Numbered from the stretch's first letter, positions 36,168 to 45,060 are shown. The stretch is 64,000 nt of DNA from Rhizobium metallidurans (GCF_014196505.1 NZ_JACIDW010000009.1:109159-173158); one strand, 5' to 3'. Notes: generated by a model from the letters alone, not told the origin. Translations and numbers: made by a program.

Positions 36168-37052
36168 TTGAAGATCGCCATCATCACCGATATCCATCAT
36201 GGCCCCCTCTCCCATACCAAGGACGAGAGCTGGGATGGACTTGCCCATGTTCGCTCGTTCGTTGCTCGCGCTGTTGCCGAGAAAGTGGATCTGCTGCTCG
36301 ATCTCGGAGACCGCATTTCGGATACGAACCATGAGACCGACCACCGCGTCGCATCGGAATTGGCCGATATCTTCAAGACCTATCCAGGCAAGCGGATCCA
36401 CATCCTCGGCAATCACGACGTCGACAACCTCACCGTCGCCGAAAACGAGGACATCTTCGGCCAGTCGATGGCGAGCAGCGTGCACGATCTCGGCGACATC
36501 CGCCTGATCGCCTGGCAGCCAGGTGTCAAGATAGAGATGGGGATCGGCCTGCCCAAGGCAGAGCCGGCGCTGGAGTGGCTGGTGGAGGCACTGAATGCCG
36601 ACGAGCGTCCGGCAATCATCGCGACGCATGTTCCCTTGTCGGGACATTCGCAGACCGGCAACTACTATTTCGAGCGCAACCCCCACTACTCCAGCTATCC
36701 CGACCATGCCGTGGTGCGCCGCGCTGTCGAGGCAACCGGCAAGGCCGCCCTCTGGCTTTCCGGCCATGTCCACTGGAACACGGTCAACAATGTCGGCAAC
36801 GTCCAGCACATCACCATCCAGTCGGTCAGCGAGCGTTTCACCACGCATCCAATCACGGCTGCCGCCTATGCAGACGTCGAGATCAAGGACGGCCAGTTCA
36901 CCGTCGACGTCTTCGGCAACGATCCCTTCCATGTTCGGCTGCCGTTCCGCAAATCCGGCGACCGTCCGTGGATGGCGCCGTGTGGCCCTTTCACGGAAGC
37001 GGACAGCCAGCGCGAGATACGCCAGCGCGAATGGGAATTGAGCCGAGCTTGA
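36168..37052 (+). CDS. Calcineurin-like metallophosphoesterase
   Basis: A 294-residue enzyme, starting at TTG 36168 nine bases after AGGAG. All five metallophosphoesterase blocks are visible: DIHHG, GDR, GNHD, ATHVPL and SGHVHW. These bind two metal ions and hydrolyse phosphomono- or diesters. It lacks a signal peptide, so it is cytoplasmic. The family includes cyclic nucleotide and glycerophosphodiester phosphodiesterases. The neighbouring phosphosugar-type regulator hints at a sugar phosphate substrate, but that is inference. Confidence 0.85.
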   Translation: MKIAIITDIHHGPLSHTKDESWDGLAHVRSFVARAVAEKVDLLLDLGDRISDTNHETDHRVASELADIFKTYPGKRIHILGNHDVDNLTVAENEDIFGQSMASSVHDLGDIRLIAWQPGVKIEMGIGLPKAEPALEWLVEALNADERPAIIATHVPLSGHSQTGNYYFERNPHYSSYPDHAVVRRAVEATGKAALWLSGHVHWNTVNNVGNVQHITIQSVSERFTTHPITAAAYADVEIKDGQFTVDVFGNDPFHVRLPFRKSGDRPWMAPCGPFTEADSQREIRQREWELSRA

Positions 37053-37154
37053 TCATCTCGGCCGGCGCACCTCTGTCGAGCATGCATAAATGGCCGCAGT
37101 CGCGGCCGTTTTGCGGCCGGCGTGACCGGTCTCGATCAACGCAAGACCGGCGTC

Positions 37155-39590
37155 TTAAAACGTCACGATAAACTTTCCACTCACGCCCTGATCGACAGCA
37201 TCCCCGGACAAGGCCGCATTGTAGGACAGGCCCACCTTCATGGTGTCGGAAACAAGCGCGTCGAAGCCCAGTTCGATCAGCGCCGCATTTCTGGTTGCGG
37301 CCAGCCCGGTCACGCCAAAGGGAGAACCACCGGAAAAGGCGACGTCGGTGACCGGCGAAACATCACCGAATGCATACCGCCAACCGATCATCCCCCTGGC
37401 TTCGACCATGAGGTCGTCGATGGAAAAGGCAGACGTGGCGCGCAATCCAAGCGTGGTGGTCCCGACGTTGTCGTTGCCATCGTCCACCTTGAGTGCCGCG
37501 CTCCCTCCGGTTTCGGTGAACCCATCGGAATTTACATTGACGTATGCGGCGCCGAGGAATGGTTCCAGCGTTGCTTCGCGCAGCTCGATCTTGTACCCGG
37601 CTTCACCGAATATCTGCGCCGTCGCCGCCGAATAGCGGCCCGAGAGACGCTCATTGAACCCTGCGAACACGACATCGCGTGTCGTGTCGACGTTATGCCA
37701 GGCATAGGCGATGCCACCTCTTATAGTGACCTTGCCAAGATCGACCCCTACATAGCCCGCAATGGACCAGTCGTCGCTGCCGGCGCGGGCGCGACGGCCA
37801 TCATCGTCGAAAGACGATCTGCTATAGCCGCCGGCGAGGCCGATCCTGACGGTATCGCTCATTTCGCCATCGCCGCCGAGAAAGAAGCCGCCAATGGAAC
37901 GGTCTAGCGCGGATGCCTCCGAGGTTGCGTCACGGGTGGCCCATGAGCCCACGCCTTGAAGCCAGAAGCCGTTTGCGACCTCATCGTTCCGCGCTGTCTG
38001 GCCGGCCCCATAGAGCCGGTCGTTGATCGCATCACGCACGAAGCGGCTGTCGTCGATCATCGAGGAGCGGATCGACGCGTAGCTCTGGCCCGAGAGCTGA
38101 TCGAGGGCCGTGTCGATATTCGTCGGAGAGACCTGCCCCACGATCGCGTCGAAAACAGGATTGCCCGAGCCCAATGACTGCACGCCGGCCCCCGTACCGA
38201 TCCTTGCAAAGGTCTGCGCCGCGATGGCGGACACGATGGGCTCTCCGTTATAGGTCACGTCGAGATAGCCGCTGGAGGCATCGTAGGCGAAGGCGAGGTC
38301 GGCCAGCGGGAGCTGTTGCGGCGTATTGGCGAAGAGACCGGCGACGCCGCCAGTGGCTGTGATCAGCGTATAGCGGGCCGGACCAAAGAAGGAGCCGACC
38401 AGATCGAGTGACGAGCCGCTGATCGTGGCCACGCCGTTGACATCGAGAAGATCGCTTGTGCCAGTGAGGCCGAGATAGCCTATGTCCGCGCGGTAGGTCG
38501 AGCCGGGCGCCAGCAGCAGATTGCCCGCGATGGCGAGCACGCCGATATCGTGGCCTGAACTGCCGGGGGAGATGAAGCCGCCAGCGTTCACCGTCGTCGA
38601 CGGCAACGTGCTGTCAAAGCCGGCGATCGTGCCGCTCGAATTGACCGTAAGCGAACTCGAGCTCGACAGGTCCATGCCGTTGATCGCCAGAACCCCACCA
38701 TTGACGATTGTCGCGCCGGTGTAGGCCGCCGTTCCGGAAAAGATCTGTGTGCCGGCGCCGGTCTTGACGATGCCGAGCGGACCGGCGGAGAAGCTGCCAA
38801 GAAACGCGACCTGCCGCCACGCCGCCGTATCGATGGTCAGTGTCGCCGCCCCGCCAAGAGAGGTGCCGACGCTTCCGGCACCCGAGAGTGAGCCGATCGT
38901 CGCCACATGTCCCAGCAGGTCGAGGTTTCCGTCAACGGTAAAGCCACTCGTTGGAGACAGCACGTTATCTGCGCCGGCCTGCAAGGTGGCGGCGGACCTG
39001 ATCGTCGTATCTCCGGTATATGTGTTTATTCCGCCAAGGGTGAGCACGCCGCTTTGCAGCGTCAGCGCGCCGTTCCCCCTGATCGCACCTGACATGGTCG
39101 TGCTGCTCGCTGCGATTGCCAGTTCGCCGTCTGAAATCAGCACGCCGCCGAGCAATGTCGCTCCGGTCGAAAATCCCAGAAAGGTTGAACCACCTGTCTG
39201 CAAAGCATCCGCCCGCACGGCCCCGTCGCCGCTCAAGCCGCCGATGATCGCACCGCCGTTCGCGATCGACAGATCACGGCCGATGATGCCGGCGCCACCC
39301 GCGCCCGCTGGCCCGGGCGTACCAAGAGCGCCGCCCGATCCACCGGCTCCGCCCGCACCGCCGGTCACGGTCGCCCCCGCGCCGATCGTGACCGCGGTCG
39401 GAACAGACGCAATCAGCCCCGCGCCGCCCTCACCACCGGCGCCGCCCACGGACCCAACCCCACCGCCAGCCGCACCACCGACGCCGCCTGCCCCGCCCGA
39501 GAGCGTGGTGCCAGGCGCGACGTCGTAAGGGATGCGCTGCTCCTGCGCTCGCGGATAGACCGGGACGAGAAATGAGGCGGTGCAGAGCAC
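37155..39590 (-). CDS. Autotransporter with glycine-rich passenger
   Basis: An approximately 811-residue type V secretion protein. The N-terminal passenger begins with a GGAGG-type repeat tract (about residues 32-100) and continues with autotransporter-associated beta-strand repeats (for example GVLTLGGINTYTGDTTI and GTAAYTGATIVNGGVLAI). The last ~270 residues form the beta-barrel and end in the outer-membrane signature KFIVTF. The start is uncertain: GTG 39590 leaves a signal peptide without its usual basic region. The frame stays open upstream and encodes a basic stretch (HSRRCLHTQ), but without an ATG, GTG or TTG. Either the annotated start or a frameshift near the 5' end is wrong. It is probably a surface adhesin. 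Confidence 0.82.
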   Translation of the reverse strand: MLCTASFLVPVYPRAQEQRIPYDVAPGTTLSGGAGGVGGAAGGGVGSVGGAGGEGGAGLIASVPTAVTIGAGATVTGGAGGAGGSGGALGTPGPAGAGGAGIIGRDLSIANGGAIIGGLSGDGAVRADALQTGGSTFLGFSTGATLLGGVLISDGELAIAASSTTMSGAIRGNGALTLQSGVLTLGGINTYTGDTTIRSAATLQAGADNVLSPTSGFTVDGNLDLLGHVATIGSLSGAGSVGTSLGGAATLTIDTAAWRQVAFLGSFSAGPLGIVKTGAGTQIFSGTAAYTGATIVNGGVLAINGMDLSSSSSLTVNSSGTIAGFDSTLPSTTVNAGGFISPGSSGHDIGVLAIAGNLLLAPGSTYRADIGYLGLTGTSDLLDVNGVATISGSSLDLVGSFFGPARYTLITATGGVAGLFANTPQQLPLADLAFAYDASSGYLDVTYNGEPIVSAIAAQTFARIGTGAGVQSLGSGNPVFDAIVGQVSPTNIDTALDQLSGQSYASIRSSMIDDSRFVRDAINDRLYGAGQTARNDEVANGFWLQGVGSWATRDATSEASALDRSIGGFFLGGDGEMSDTVRIGLAGGYSRSSFDDDGRRARAGSDDWSIAGYVGVDLGKVTIRGGIAYAWHNVDTTRDVVFAGFNERLSGRYSAATAQIFGEAGYKIELREATLEPFLGAAYVNVNSDGFTETGGSAALKVDDGNDNVGTTTLGLRATSAFSIDDLMVEARGMIGWRYAFGDVSPVTDVAFSGGSPFGVTGLAATRNAALIELGFDALVSDTMKVGLSYNAALSGDAVDQGVSGKFIVTF

Positions 39591-39857
39591 GAGGACTATC
39601 TGAGTGTGGAGGCAACGGCGCGAGTGCGCCCCGGCGACATCCTCGCCGTGGCCAGCCTTGCGATGACGAAATAAGCGCCAGCGACTGATAATGGACGTGT
39701 TCCCTCTGCCCAGAATCTCAGCGTATGCAAGTATTTGCGAATTGTCTAATGAATTTGGGCTGAAGTCGTTGTCGGCGTCCGTGCAACCCGGCGCGGGTGC
39801 CAGCGCAATCCGGTTCGAGCTTTAGTGGCCCGTGGCGCTGGCACTATGTCACAGGAC

Positions 39858-40057
39858 TGCACGGGATTGCAGCAAGAGTTGGGGCTGACCTATTTTTTCG
39901 TCCGCCACGATCTCGGCGTCATCCGCTATATTTGCGACGAGGTCGCTGTGATCTATCGCGGGAAGCTGGTTGAAAGCGGACCGGTCGAGGATATCTTCGA
40001 GCGGCCGACGAACGAGTTACACGCATGCTTCTGGAGGCGATGCCGGTCCCGATCCGG
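39858..40057 (+). pseudogene. Remnant of an oligopeptide ABC transporter ATPase
   Basis: The frame encodes LQQELGLTYFFVRHDLGVI and then VAVIYRGKLVESGPVEDIFE, the segment after Walker B of Dpp/Opp-type ATPases, including the switch histidine in RHDL. At about 40016 the match jumps one frame and continues TRMLLEAMPVPIR, the normal continuation. There is no Walker A region upstream. This is a 3' fragment with a one-base deletion, left from a lost peptide transporter. The flanking 40060-40646 holds no gene I can support. Confidence 0.75.
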
Positions 40058-40646
40058 ACCGCTCACCATTCCGGCAAAAGTAACCGCCTGAGTTATCAGG
40101 CGTCGGGATGATCTGTCGGTTCCCGGCCCTTCATCGGCAGTTAGAGCTGGCGCGGCACGACGCGGCCCGGCTTGGGTCCTGGAGATCGACGAGAAGGTGC
40201 TGATCGACGTGGTATCGAAGGACGCGGCCACCCGTTTGGAGGCGATGTAGCCGTCAAGGCTTGCTACCGCGACATCAAGGCGCATGTGGCCGTTGTGCAT
40301 CTCCCGTAAAAAACGATGCGATTGTGTTGAGAAAACAGCAGTTTTCGCTTGAAGCTAAACCCACTAGAGCTCTTAGCAATAGCGCGATCGAAATTTCGCA
40401 TTTGGACATCTCGTTGGACGATTCTTCAGCACATTTGCCAGCTCCGCTTTCCACTGCCGGCTTGTATCAAGTTGCAGAGGAAGAGATCCAATACGGCCGC
40501 CTGCGCATAGTTTCGATGAGCGGTTTTCATTGGCCGCATCCCATGGAGTGACGAACAGGGTTTTCCACGAGAAAGCCGAGTTTTCTGACGGCCGGAGACG
40601 GCTTGTCGCTCACGAAATCCAGATCCTACAGGGTTCCACTTTGATC

Positions 40647-41342
40647 ATGAACGAAAAATCTCTCATCACTCGCCGCGGCCTGCTGCTCGGCATGACGACG
40701 GTTCCTCTCGCCCTGTCAGGCTGCACCAGCGTGCCTGCGCAAGCCCCGATCCCCGCGGCTCAGCCGCGACCGGTTGGCCCTCCCAGCGAAGCCGAACTTG
40801 CGACCCGCTACGCCGCCATGGAAGACGGCGGTTTCCAGCTTCCCGCGATTCCCTACAAGCAGATCGAGCCGCGCCTCTACAGGCAGCGCGTGGAGAACAC
40901 GACCGGCGAACAGCCTGGAACTGTAATCGTGGATGTGCCATCCCGTTACCTCTACGTCGTGGAGCCGGGCGGCACCGCGATGCGGTATGGCGTTGGCCTG
41001 GGCCGCGCCGGCTTCGCGTGGAGCGGTGAAGGCGTGATCCAATGGCGCCAGAAGTGGCCGCGCTGGAAGCCGCCGGCGGAAATGATCGCGCGCCAGCCGG
41101 AACTCGCCAAGTTCTCGGTCGAAAACGGCGGCCAGGAGCCGGGTCCCGACAATGCGCTCGGTGCTCGTGCGCTTTACATCTTCCAGAATGGACAGGACAC
41201 TCTCTATCGTCTTCACGGCACCAAGGAGTGGTCATCGATCGGCAAGGCGGTTTCTTCCGGCTGCGTTCGCCTGCTCAACCAGGACGTCATCGACCTCTAC
41301 ACCCGGGTTCCGTACAAGGCGAAGATCATCGTTCGCCAGTGA
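40647..41342 (+). CDS. L,D-transpeptidase (YkuD family), exported
   Basis: A 231-residue cell-wall enzyme. The N-terminus has a twin-arginine-like ITRRGLLLG, a hydrophobic stretch and a lipobox LSGC, so it is probably a periplasmic lipoprotein. The YkuD catalytic domain spans about 90-231, with His190 in HGTKEW and the nucleophile Cys206 in SSGCVRL. Such enzymes make 3-3 peptidoglycan cross-links or attach proteins to peptidoglycan, and are numerous in Rhizobiaceae. ATG 40647 is the only start that leaves the signal intact. It is followed by a hairpin and a terminator. Confidence 0.92.
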   Translation: MNEKSLITRRGLLLGMTTVPLALSGCTSVPAQAPIPAAQPRPVGPPSEAELATRYAAMEDGGFQLPAIPYKQIEPRLYRQRVENTTGEQPGTVIVDVPSRYLYVVEPGGTAMRYGVGLGRAGFAWSGEGVIQWRQKWPRWKPPAEMIARQPELAKFSVENGGQEPGPDNALGARALYIFQNGQDTLYRLHGTKEWSSIGKAVSSGCVRLLNQDVIDLYTRVPYKAKIIVRQ

Positions 41343-41349
41343 TCAAGGT

Positions 41350-41372
41350 GGTCTGCCGATCTCCGGCAGACC
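41350..41372 (+). other. Nine-base-pair hairpin after the L,D-transpeptidase
   Basis: GGTCTGCCG (41350-41358) pairs perfectly with CGGCAGACC (41364-41372) around a five-base loop. It lacks a U-tract and lies seven bases after the stop codon; it may protect the 3' end. Confidence 0.55.
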
Positions 41373-41484
41373 GTCGACAATATCGTGTCAGCGTCGTCTA
41401 GCCGAATGTTGTGCGCGGCGCTCGCCTGACAAATTTCAGGGGAGTTTGGCGCCACGGTCGCGGTCGACCGATAATCAGACCAAA

Positions 41485-41521
41485 GCCGGCACGGGCTCTA
41501 CCCGTGTCGGCGCTTCTTTTT
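41485..41521 (+). terminator. Rho-independent terminator
   Basis: GCCGGCACGGG (41485-41495) pairs with CCCGTGTCGGC (41501-41511), with one G-T pair, and is followed by CTTCTTTTT. It ends the L,D-transpeptidase transcript. Confidence 0.85.
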
Positions 41522-41661
41522 CCGGCAGCGTCATAAAGCAAGAAAACGGCGATCTTTCAGATTAGCCTGGCACTTTAGCCACCTGCCTCTGAACGTAGCA
41601 CTTGAAGCCTGTGGCAATCGCGGCGCGGTTCTTTCAGGTGTTTCTCGCTCGCGGCCTGGCG

Positions 41662-42093
41662 TCAATGCGCCGCGGAGACCTCGGGATCACGTTCGGGAGA
41701 CAGCGTCTCGATAATCCGGCATTCAGCGACAGTTCCGCAGGAACACATCGCCAACATTCGGTCGAGTTCGGTTTGCAATGCTCTCAGATCGGCGATCTTG
41801 CGTTGAACCTCCACGAGATGTTCTCTCGTAATCGCGTCGACGGCTTCGCAGGAGCGATCTTTCTCGTCGGACAAATCAAGCAGAGCCCGGACCTGATCGA
41901 GCGAAAAGCCCAGATCCCGGGCCCTTCGAATGAAGCTTAAACGGTTGAGGTCCGATCGCCCATAAGAGCGGTAGTTTCCCGCGGTTCGCTCCGGCACTGG
42001 CAAGAGACCGCTCTTTTCATAAAATCGGATCGTCTCGACCTTCGTCCCCGTCATTTTGGCCAAGGCGCCGATGGCAAGCGAACGGTTCTTCAT
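41662..42093 (-). CDS. MerR-family metal sensor
   Basis: A 143-residue regulator with the MerR winged helix (residues 6-75, LAKMTGTKVETIRFYEKSGL), a dimerising coiled coil and a C-terminal metal loop. Cysteines are at 82, 117, 119 and 125. Cys82 at the head of the dimer helix is typical of sensors of divalent metals (ZntR, CadR, PbrR, MerR). The eight-residue step from Cys117 to Cys125 equals that of copper sensor CueR. The metal is therefore unclear. It is the last gene of the chaperone-ATPase cluster, with a strong hairpin before it. Confidence 0.88.
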   Translation of the reverse strand: MKNRSLAIGALAKMTGTKVETIRFYEKSGLLPVPERTAGNYRSYGRSDLNRLSFIRRARDLGFSLDQVRALLDLSDEKDRSCEAVDAITREHLVEVQRKIADLRALQTELDRMLAMCSCGTVAECRIIETLSPERDPEVSAAH

Positions 42094-42204
42094 TTTTCAT
42101 ATCCCTGTAGCTGATACATGGTTGTACCGCTGAAGGGAGCCTTGGACAATCCGGCCGATCGGAGGATTTCCACAGCCACTTCGGAATATCCACCGCTCAA
42201 CGCA

Positions 42205-42239
42205 ACATGCGGCGCGCCGAGTACCGGCGCGCCGCATGT
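42205..42239 (-). other. Perfect 15-bp hairpin between ATPase and merR
   Basis: ACATGCGGCGCGCCG (42205-42219) pairs without mismatch with its reverse complement (42225-42239) around a five-base loop. It lacks a U-tract, so it may be an attenuator or mRNA-stabilising structure that lowers merR expression relative to the ATPase. It lies 16 bases after the ATPase gene. Confidence 0.7.
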
Positions 42240-42254
42240 CCAATCGATCCGTAA

Positions 42255-44336
42255 CTACTTCTGTTTGATGAGGCGGGACGAATTGGCCAGAATACCGATA
42301 TCGGGCACCGCCTGAAGCGACGCTGCGACGATCGGCGGGATGACACCGGTGGCCGCCAGCGAAAGACCGGCGAGATTGTAGAGCGCGGTGAAGGCGATAT
42401 TCATCTTGACCACGCCCATCGTCCTGCGAGCGATGCGGAAGACATCGGCGATCAGGCCCCAGTCCTCGCGCATCAGCACGATATGAGCGGCCTCCATCGC
42501 GACATCAGTGCCACCGCCCATGGCGATGCCGACTTCCGCCTGGGCGAGCGCCGGCGCGTCGTTGACGCCATCGCCGACCATGACAACGCGGTGACCCTTC
42601 GCCTGGTTTTCCCGGACCACGCGGATCTTGTCCTCAGGCAGCAGATTTGCCTGGAACCCGATGCCGAGCGGACCGGCAATCGCCGCCGCGGTCCGCTCGT
42701 TGTCCCCGGTCAGCAGTTCGATACGCGTGATGCCGAGCTTGCGGATTTCGTCGATCGCCTTGCCGACTTCCGGACGCACCGTGTCCATGGCCGCGAGTAT
42801 GCCGGCGGGACGACCGTCGATCGACATGATCAGCAGCGTTTTTCCTTCCGATTCAAGGCGTGCGACCGCGCTATCCTCGTCGAACATCGGAACGAGGCGG
42901 CGATTGCCGATCTCGATCGTCCGGCCGCCGATGACGGCACGGATGCCCTTGCCGGGGATGGCCTCGAAGCGTTCCGGTTCGCCTGCCCGCAGTCCCTTGT
43001 CGCGGGCATGCGCACGAACGGCCTCCGCCAGGGGATGTTCCGAATGCCGCTCGGCCGTCGCGGCGAGCTGTAGCAGTTCGCTTTCCGTGGTGCCGTCGAG
43101 CGAGACGATATCGGTGACGTTCGGCTTACCCGTGGTCAGCGTTCCCGTCTTGTCAACGAGAACGACGTCGGCCGACTTGATCGCCTCGATATATTTGCCA
43201 CCCTTGATCAGCAGGCCGCGCTTGGCTGCCGCGCCGATGGACGCCATCATGGCGATGGGTGTCGCAAGCGCGAACGAGCACGAGCACGCAACGACGAGCA
43301 CCGCAACCACGGCCATGACATTGCCGCTGATCACGTAGGTGAGCGCGGCGATCGCCGCGACGATCGGCAGGTACCAGCCGCTGAACTTGTCGGCGATGCG
43401 CTGTACTTCGCCGCGATTGGCTTCAGCTTCCTCGACCAGCTTGACCGTGCGACCGAAGGTGGTGTCACGGCCGACGCTCTCCGCACGCAGCTTGACATAG
43501 CCGAGCTTGGCTATGGTCGCGGCAAACACCTTGTCGCCCGTTTCGGCTTCCACCGGCATGCTTTCACCGGTGATCGCCGCCTGGTCGAGTGTTGCCTGAC
43601 CTTCGAGGATGATCCCGTCGACCGGGACGCGCTCGCCGGGACGCACGACAACGATGTCGCCAACCACGACCTGCTCGACCGCCACCTCGATTTCGTCTCC
43701 ATTGCGTTCGACGCGCGCCTTGGTGGGCGCCATCGCCTGCAGTTCACGCAACAGACCACGGGCTTTCTCGCTGGTGAAACGCTCGATGTAGACGCCCACC
43801 CGCATCAGGAAGACGACAACGGCGGCCGTGTCCCACTGACCTGTCACCAGCGCCGCGGTGGCGCCGACCGTCATGAGTGTATGCGCCGTGATCTCGAGGC
43901 GCAGCAGAGACTTGAAGACGTCGAGGAAGATCGTGGCTCCAAAAGCCAGGACGATCAGCGTACCCACCCAAAGCGGAACCAGCTCGGTGACGGCTGCGAA
44001 CACGCCAAGCGCCTCGCCACCGACGACCAGCAGCAGAATGACCCCGAACAAGATGCCGAGCGCCATGAAAAGCTGCTTCTGAAGGTTGTTGCCTTCCTTG
44101 ACGTAGTAGGGAACGTCCGCGGATTTCGGCGCGGGAACGGTGAAGCCGACCTTCAGGACCGTTTCCTTCAGCTTGTCACGGCTGACAAGTTTCGGGTCGA
44201 GATCGATGATCGCCTTCTCCGCGTTGAGGAGCACCTCGACGTTCTCGACGCCGGGGAGTTTCTTGAGCGCTCTCTGGACCTTCTTCGCGCAGGCGGCGCA
44301 ATCCATGCCGCCGATGGGGAGCTCGAGCGTACTCAT
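42255..44336 (-). CDS. P1B-type heavy metal ATPase with CSC membrane motif
   Basis: A 693-residue metal exporter. An N-terminal HMA domain has GMDCAAC (Cys13, Cys16). The actuator loop ITGESMPVE, phosphorylation site Asp395 in DKTGT, HSEHPLAEA of the nucleotide-binding domain and MVGDGVNDAPAL are intact. The membrane metal site in ACSCSFALATP reads C351-S352-C353, where proline is usual. The last helices combine ALYN, as in copper pumps, with PDIG, an Asp-x-Gly like that of zinc/cadmium/lead pumps. The transported metal is therefore open. ATGA overlap with the chaperone gene upstream couples their translation. Confidence 0.93.
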   Translation of the reverse strand: MSTLELPIGGMDCAACAKKVQRALKKLPGVENVEVLLNAEKAIIDLDPKLVSRDKLKETVLKVGFTVPAPKSADVPYYVKEGNNLQKQLFMALGILFGVILLLVVGGEALGVFAAVTELVPLWVGTLIVLAFGATIFLDVFKSLLRLEITAHTLMTVGATAALVTGQWDTAAVVVFLMRVGVYIERFTSEKARGLLRELQAMAPTKARVERNGDEIEVAVEQVVVGDIVVVRPGERVPVDGIILEGQATLDQAAITGESMPVEAETGDKVFAATIAKLGYVKLRAESVGRDTTFGRTVKLVEEAEANRGEVQRIADKFSGWYLPIVAAIAALTYVISGNVMAVVAVLVVACSCSFALATPIAMMASIGAAAKRGLLIKGGKYIEAIKSADVVLVDKTGTLTTGKPNVTDIVSLDGTTESELLQLAATAERHSEHPLAEAVRAHARDKGLRAGEPERFEAIPGKGIRAVIGGRTIEIGNRRLVPMFDEDSAVARLESEGKTLLIMSIDGRPAGILAAMDTVRPEVGKAIDEIRKLGITRIELLTGDNERTAAAIAGPLGIGFQANLLPEDKIRVVRENQAKGHRVVMVGDGVNDAPALAQAEVGIAMGGGTDVAMEAAHIVLMREDWGLIADVFRIARRTMGVVKMNIAFTALYNLAGLSLAATGVIPPIVAASLQAVPDIGILANSSRLIKQK

Positions 44337-44557
44337 CGCGGCACATCAAAGCCTGCATCTTCGACGGCCTCGAAGATGGTCGCTTCTGAAATCTGTTCGG
44401 GATAGAGCGTGACGCTGGCGCTGTTGCTCGCAAGCGAAACCTTGACCTCCTCAACCCCAGGCAGGCCACCGACAGTGGCCTCGATCTGCTTGACGCAATG
44501 GCCGCAGTCCATGCCCTCGATTTTGAATTCGATCGTCTTGGTCGTTCCGGACACCAT
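44333..44557 (-). CDS. HMA-domain metallochaperone, CopZ-like
   Basis: A 74-residue single HMA domain, with metal-binding GMDCGHC (Cys18, Cys21) near the start and the usual ferredoxin-like pattern through FEAVEDAGFDVP. It would bind a soft metal in the cytoplasm and hand it to the N-terminal domain of the adjacent ATPase. It is the first gene of the operon, starts 42 bases after the -10 box of the MerR-type promoter, and overlaps the ATPase gene by four bases. Confidence 0.92.
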   Translation of the reverse strand: MVSGTTKTIEFKIEGMDCGHCVKQIEATVGGLPGVEEVKVSLASNSASVTLYPEQISEATIFEAVEDAGFDVPR

Positions 44558-44598
44558 ATTTCTCCTTCTGCATCAGCTCACGTCGAGCTTGTGAAGGC

Positions 44599-44629
44599 AA
44601 TGTGGTGTCTGTAGTAACTACAGGGTCAA
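44599..44629 (-). promoter_or_regulatory. MerR-type promoter of the chaperone-ATPase operon
   Basis: On the minus strand: TTGACC (44629-44624), a 19-base spacer, then CACATT (44604-44599). The spacer contains the dyad CTGTAG-TTA-CTACAG (44623-44609), a perfect MerR-family operator closely resembling PbrR/ZntR sites. Confidence 0.9.
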
Positions 44630-44958
44630 GGGCCTTTGATTTTTTCTTTGCAGAATTTCCGGGCGATGGTCTCTTTGGCCGCTTTGCAATTGAAGCACCC
44701 AACGCGTGGCGGCCTGAACGAGCCTCGCCGGACGGCTTCCGCACCCTCCCCGGCCGTGAGAATCCGAGATATCTCCGTCCCTCCGCCTCGTCGAGCGAGC
44801 TACCCATTATATTGATGTGAAGGACGTGGGCATGAGCTTGGGATGTGGGAGCGTCTTCTCGCGCTCCGCCTGCGGCCCGATGAAGATTGCTTCAGACGTT
44901 GCCGCAGCGGCGTAGAGTTTGCCCGGGATCACGGCGCGATGCGGTGATCAAATTAAGC

Positions 44959-45046
44959 GGCGCCGTAAATGTCTTCCAATTTACGGCGCCTGATGTGTGC
45001 CTGATCTTAGATCGACAACGACAGCGCCGGCAACGGCGCTGTCGTT
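44959..45046. terminator. Two perfect hairpins downstream of the DsbA-like gene
   Basis: GGCGCCGTAAAT (44959-44970) pairs with 44979-44990, and AACGACAGCGCC (45017-45028) pairs with 45035-45046; both stems are 12 base pairs without mismatch. Neither has a U-tract. The second lies 15 bases after the DsbA-like stop codon and probably ends that transcript. Apart from these, 44640-45060 has no gene, only a Cys-containing open remnant noted among the findings. Confidence 0.6.
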
Positions 45047-45060
45047 CGACGACTGTATTT

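Noticed and set aside
38749..39528. A proline/alanine-rich plus-strand frame of 259 codons
   Set aside because: It is the complement of the glycine-rich passenger of the autotransporter; Gly codons read antisense give Pro and Ala.
40324..40551. A 75-codon plus-strand frame starting with GTG
   Set aside because: Low third-position GC, no ribosome site and no similarity I can see; it lies in a region of gene decay.
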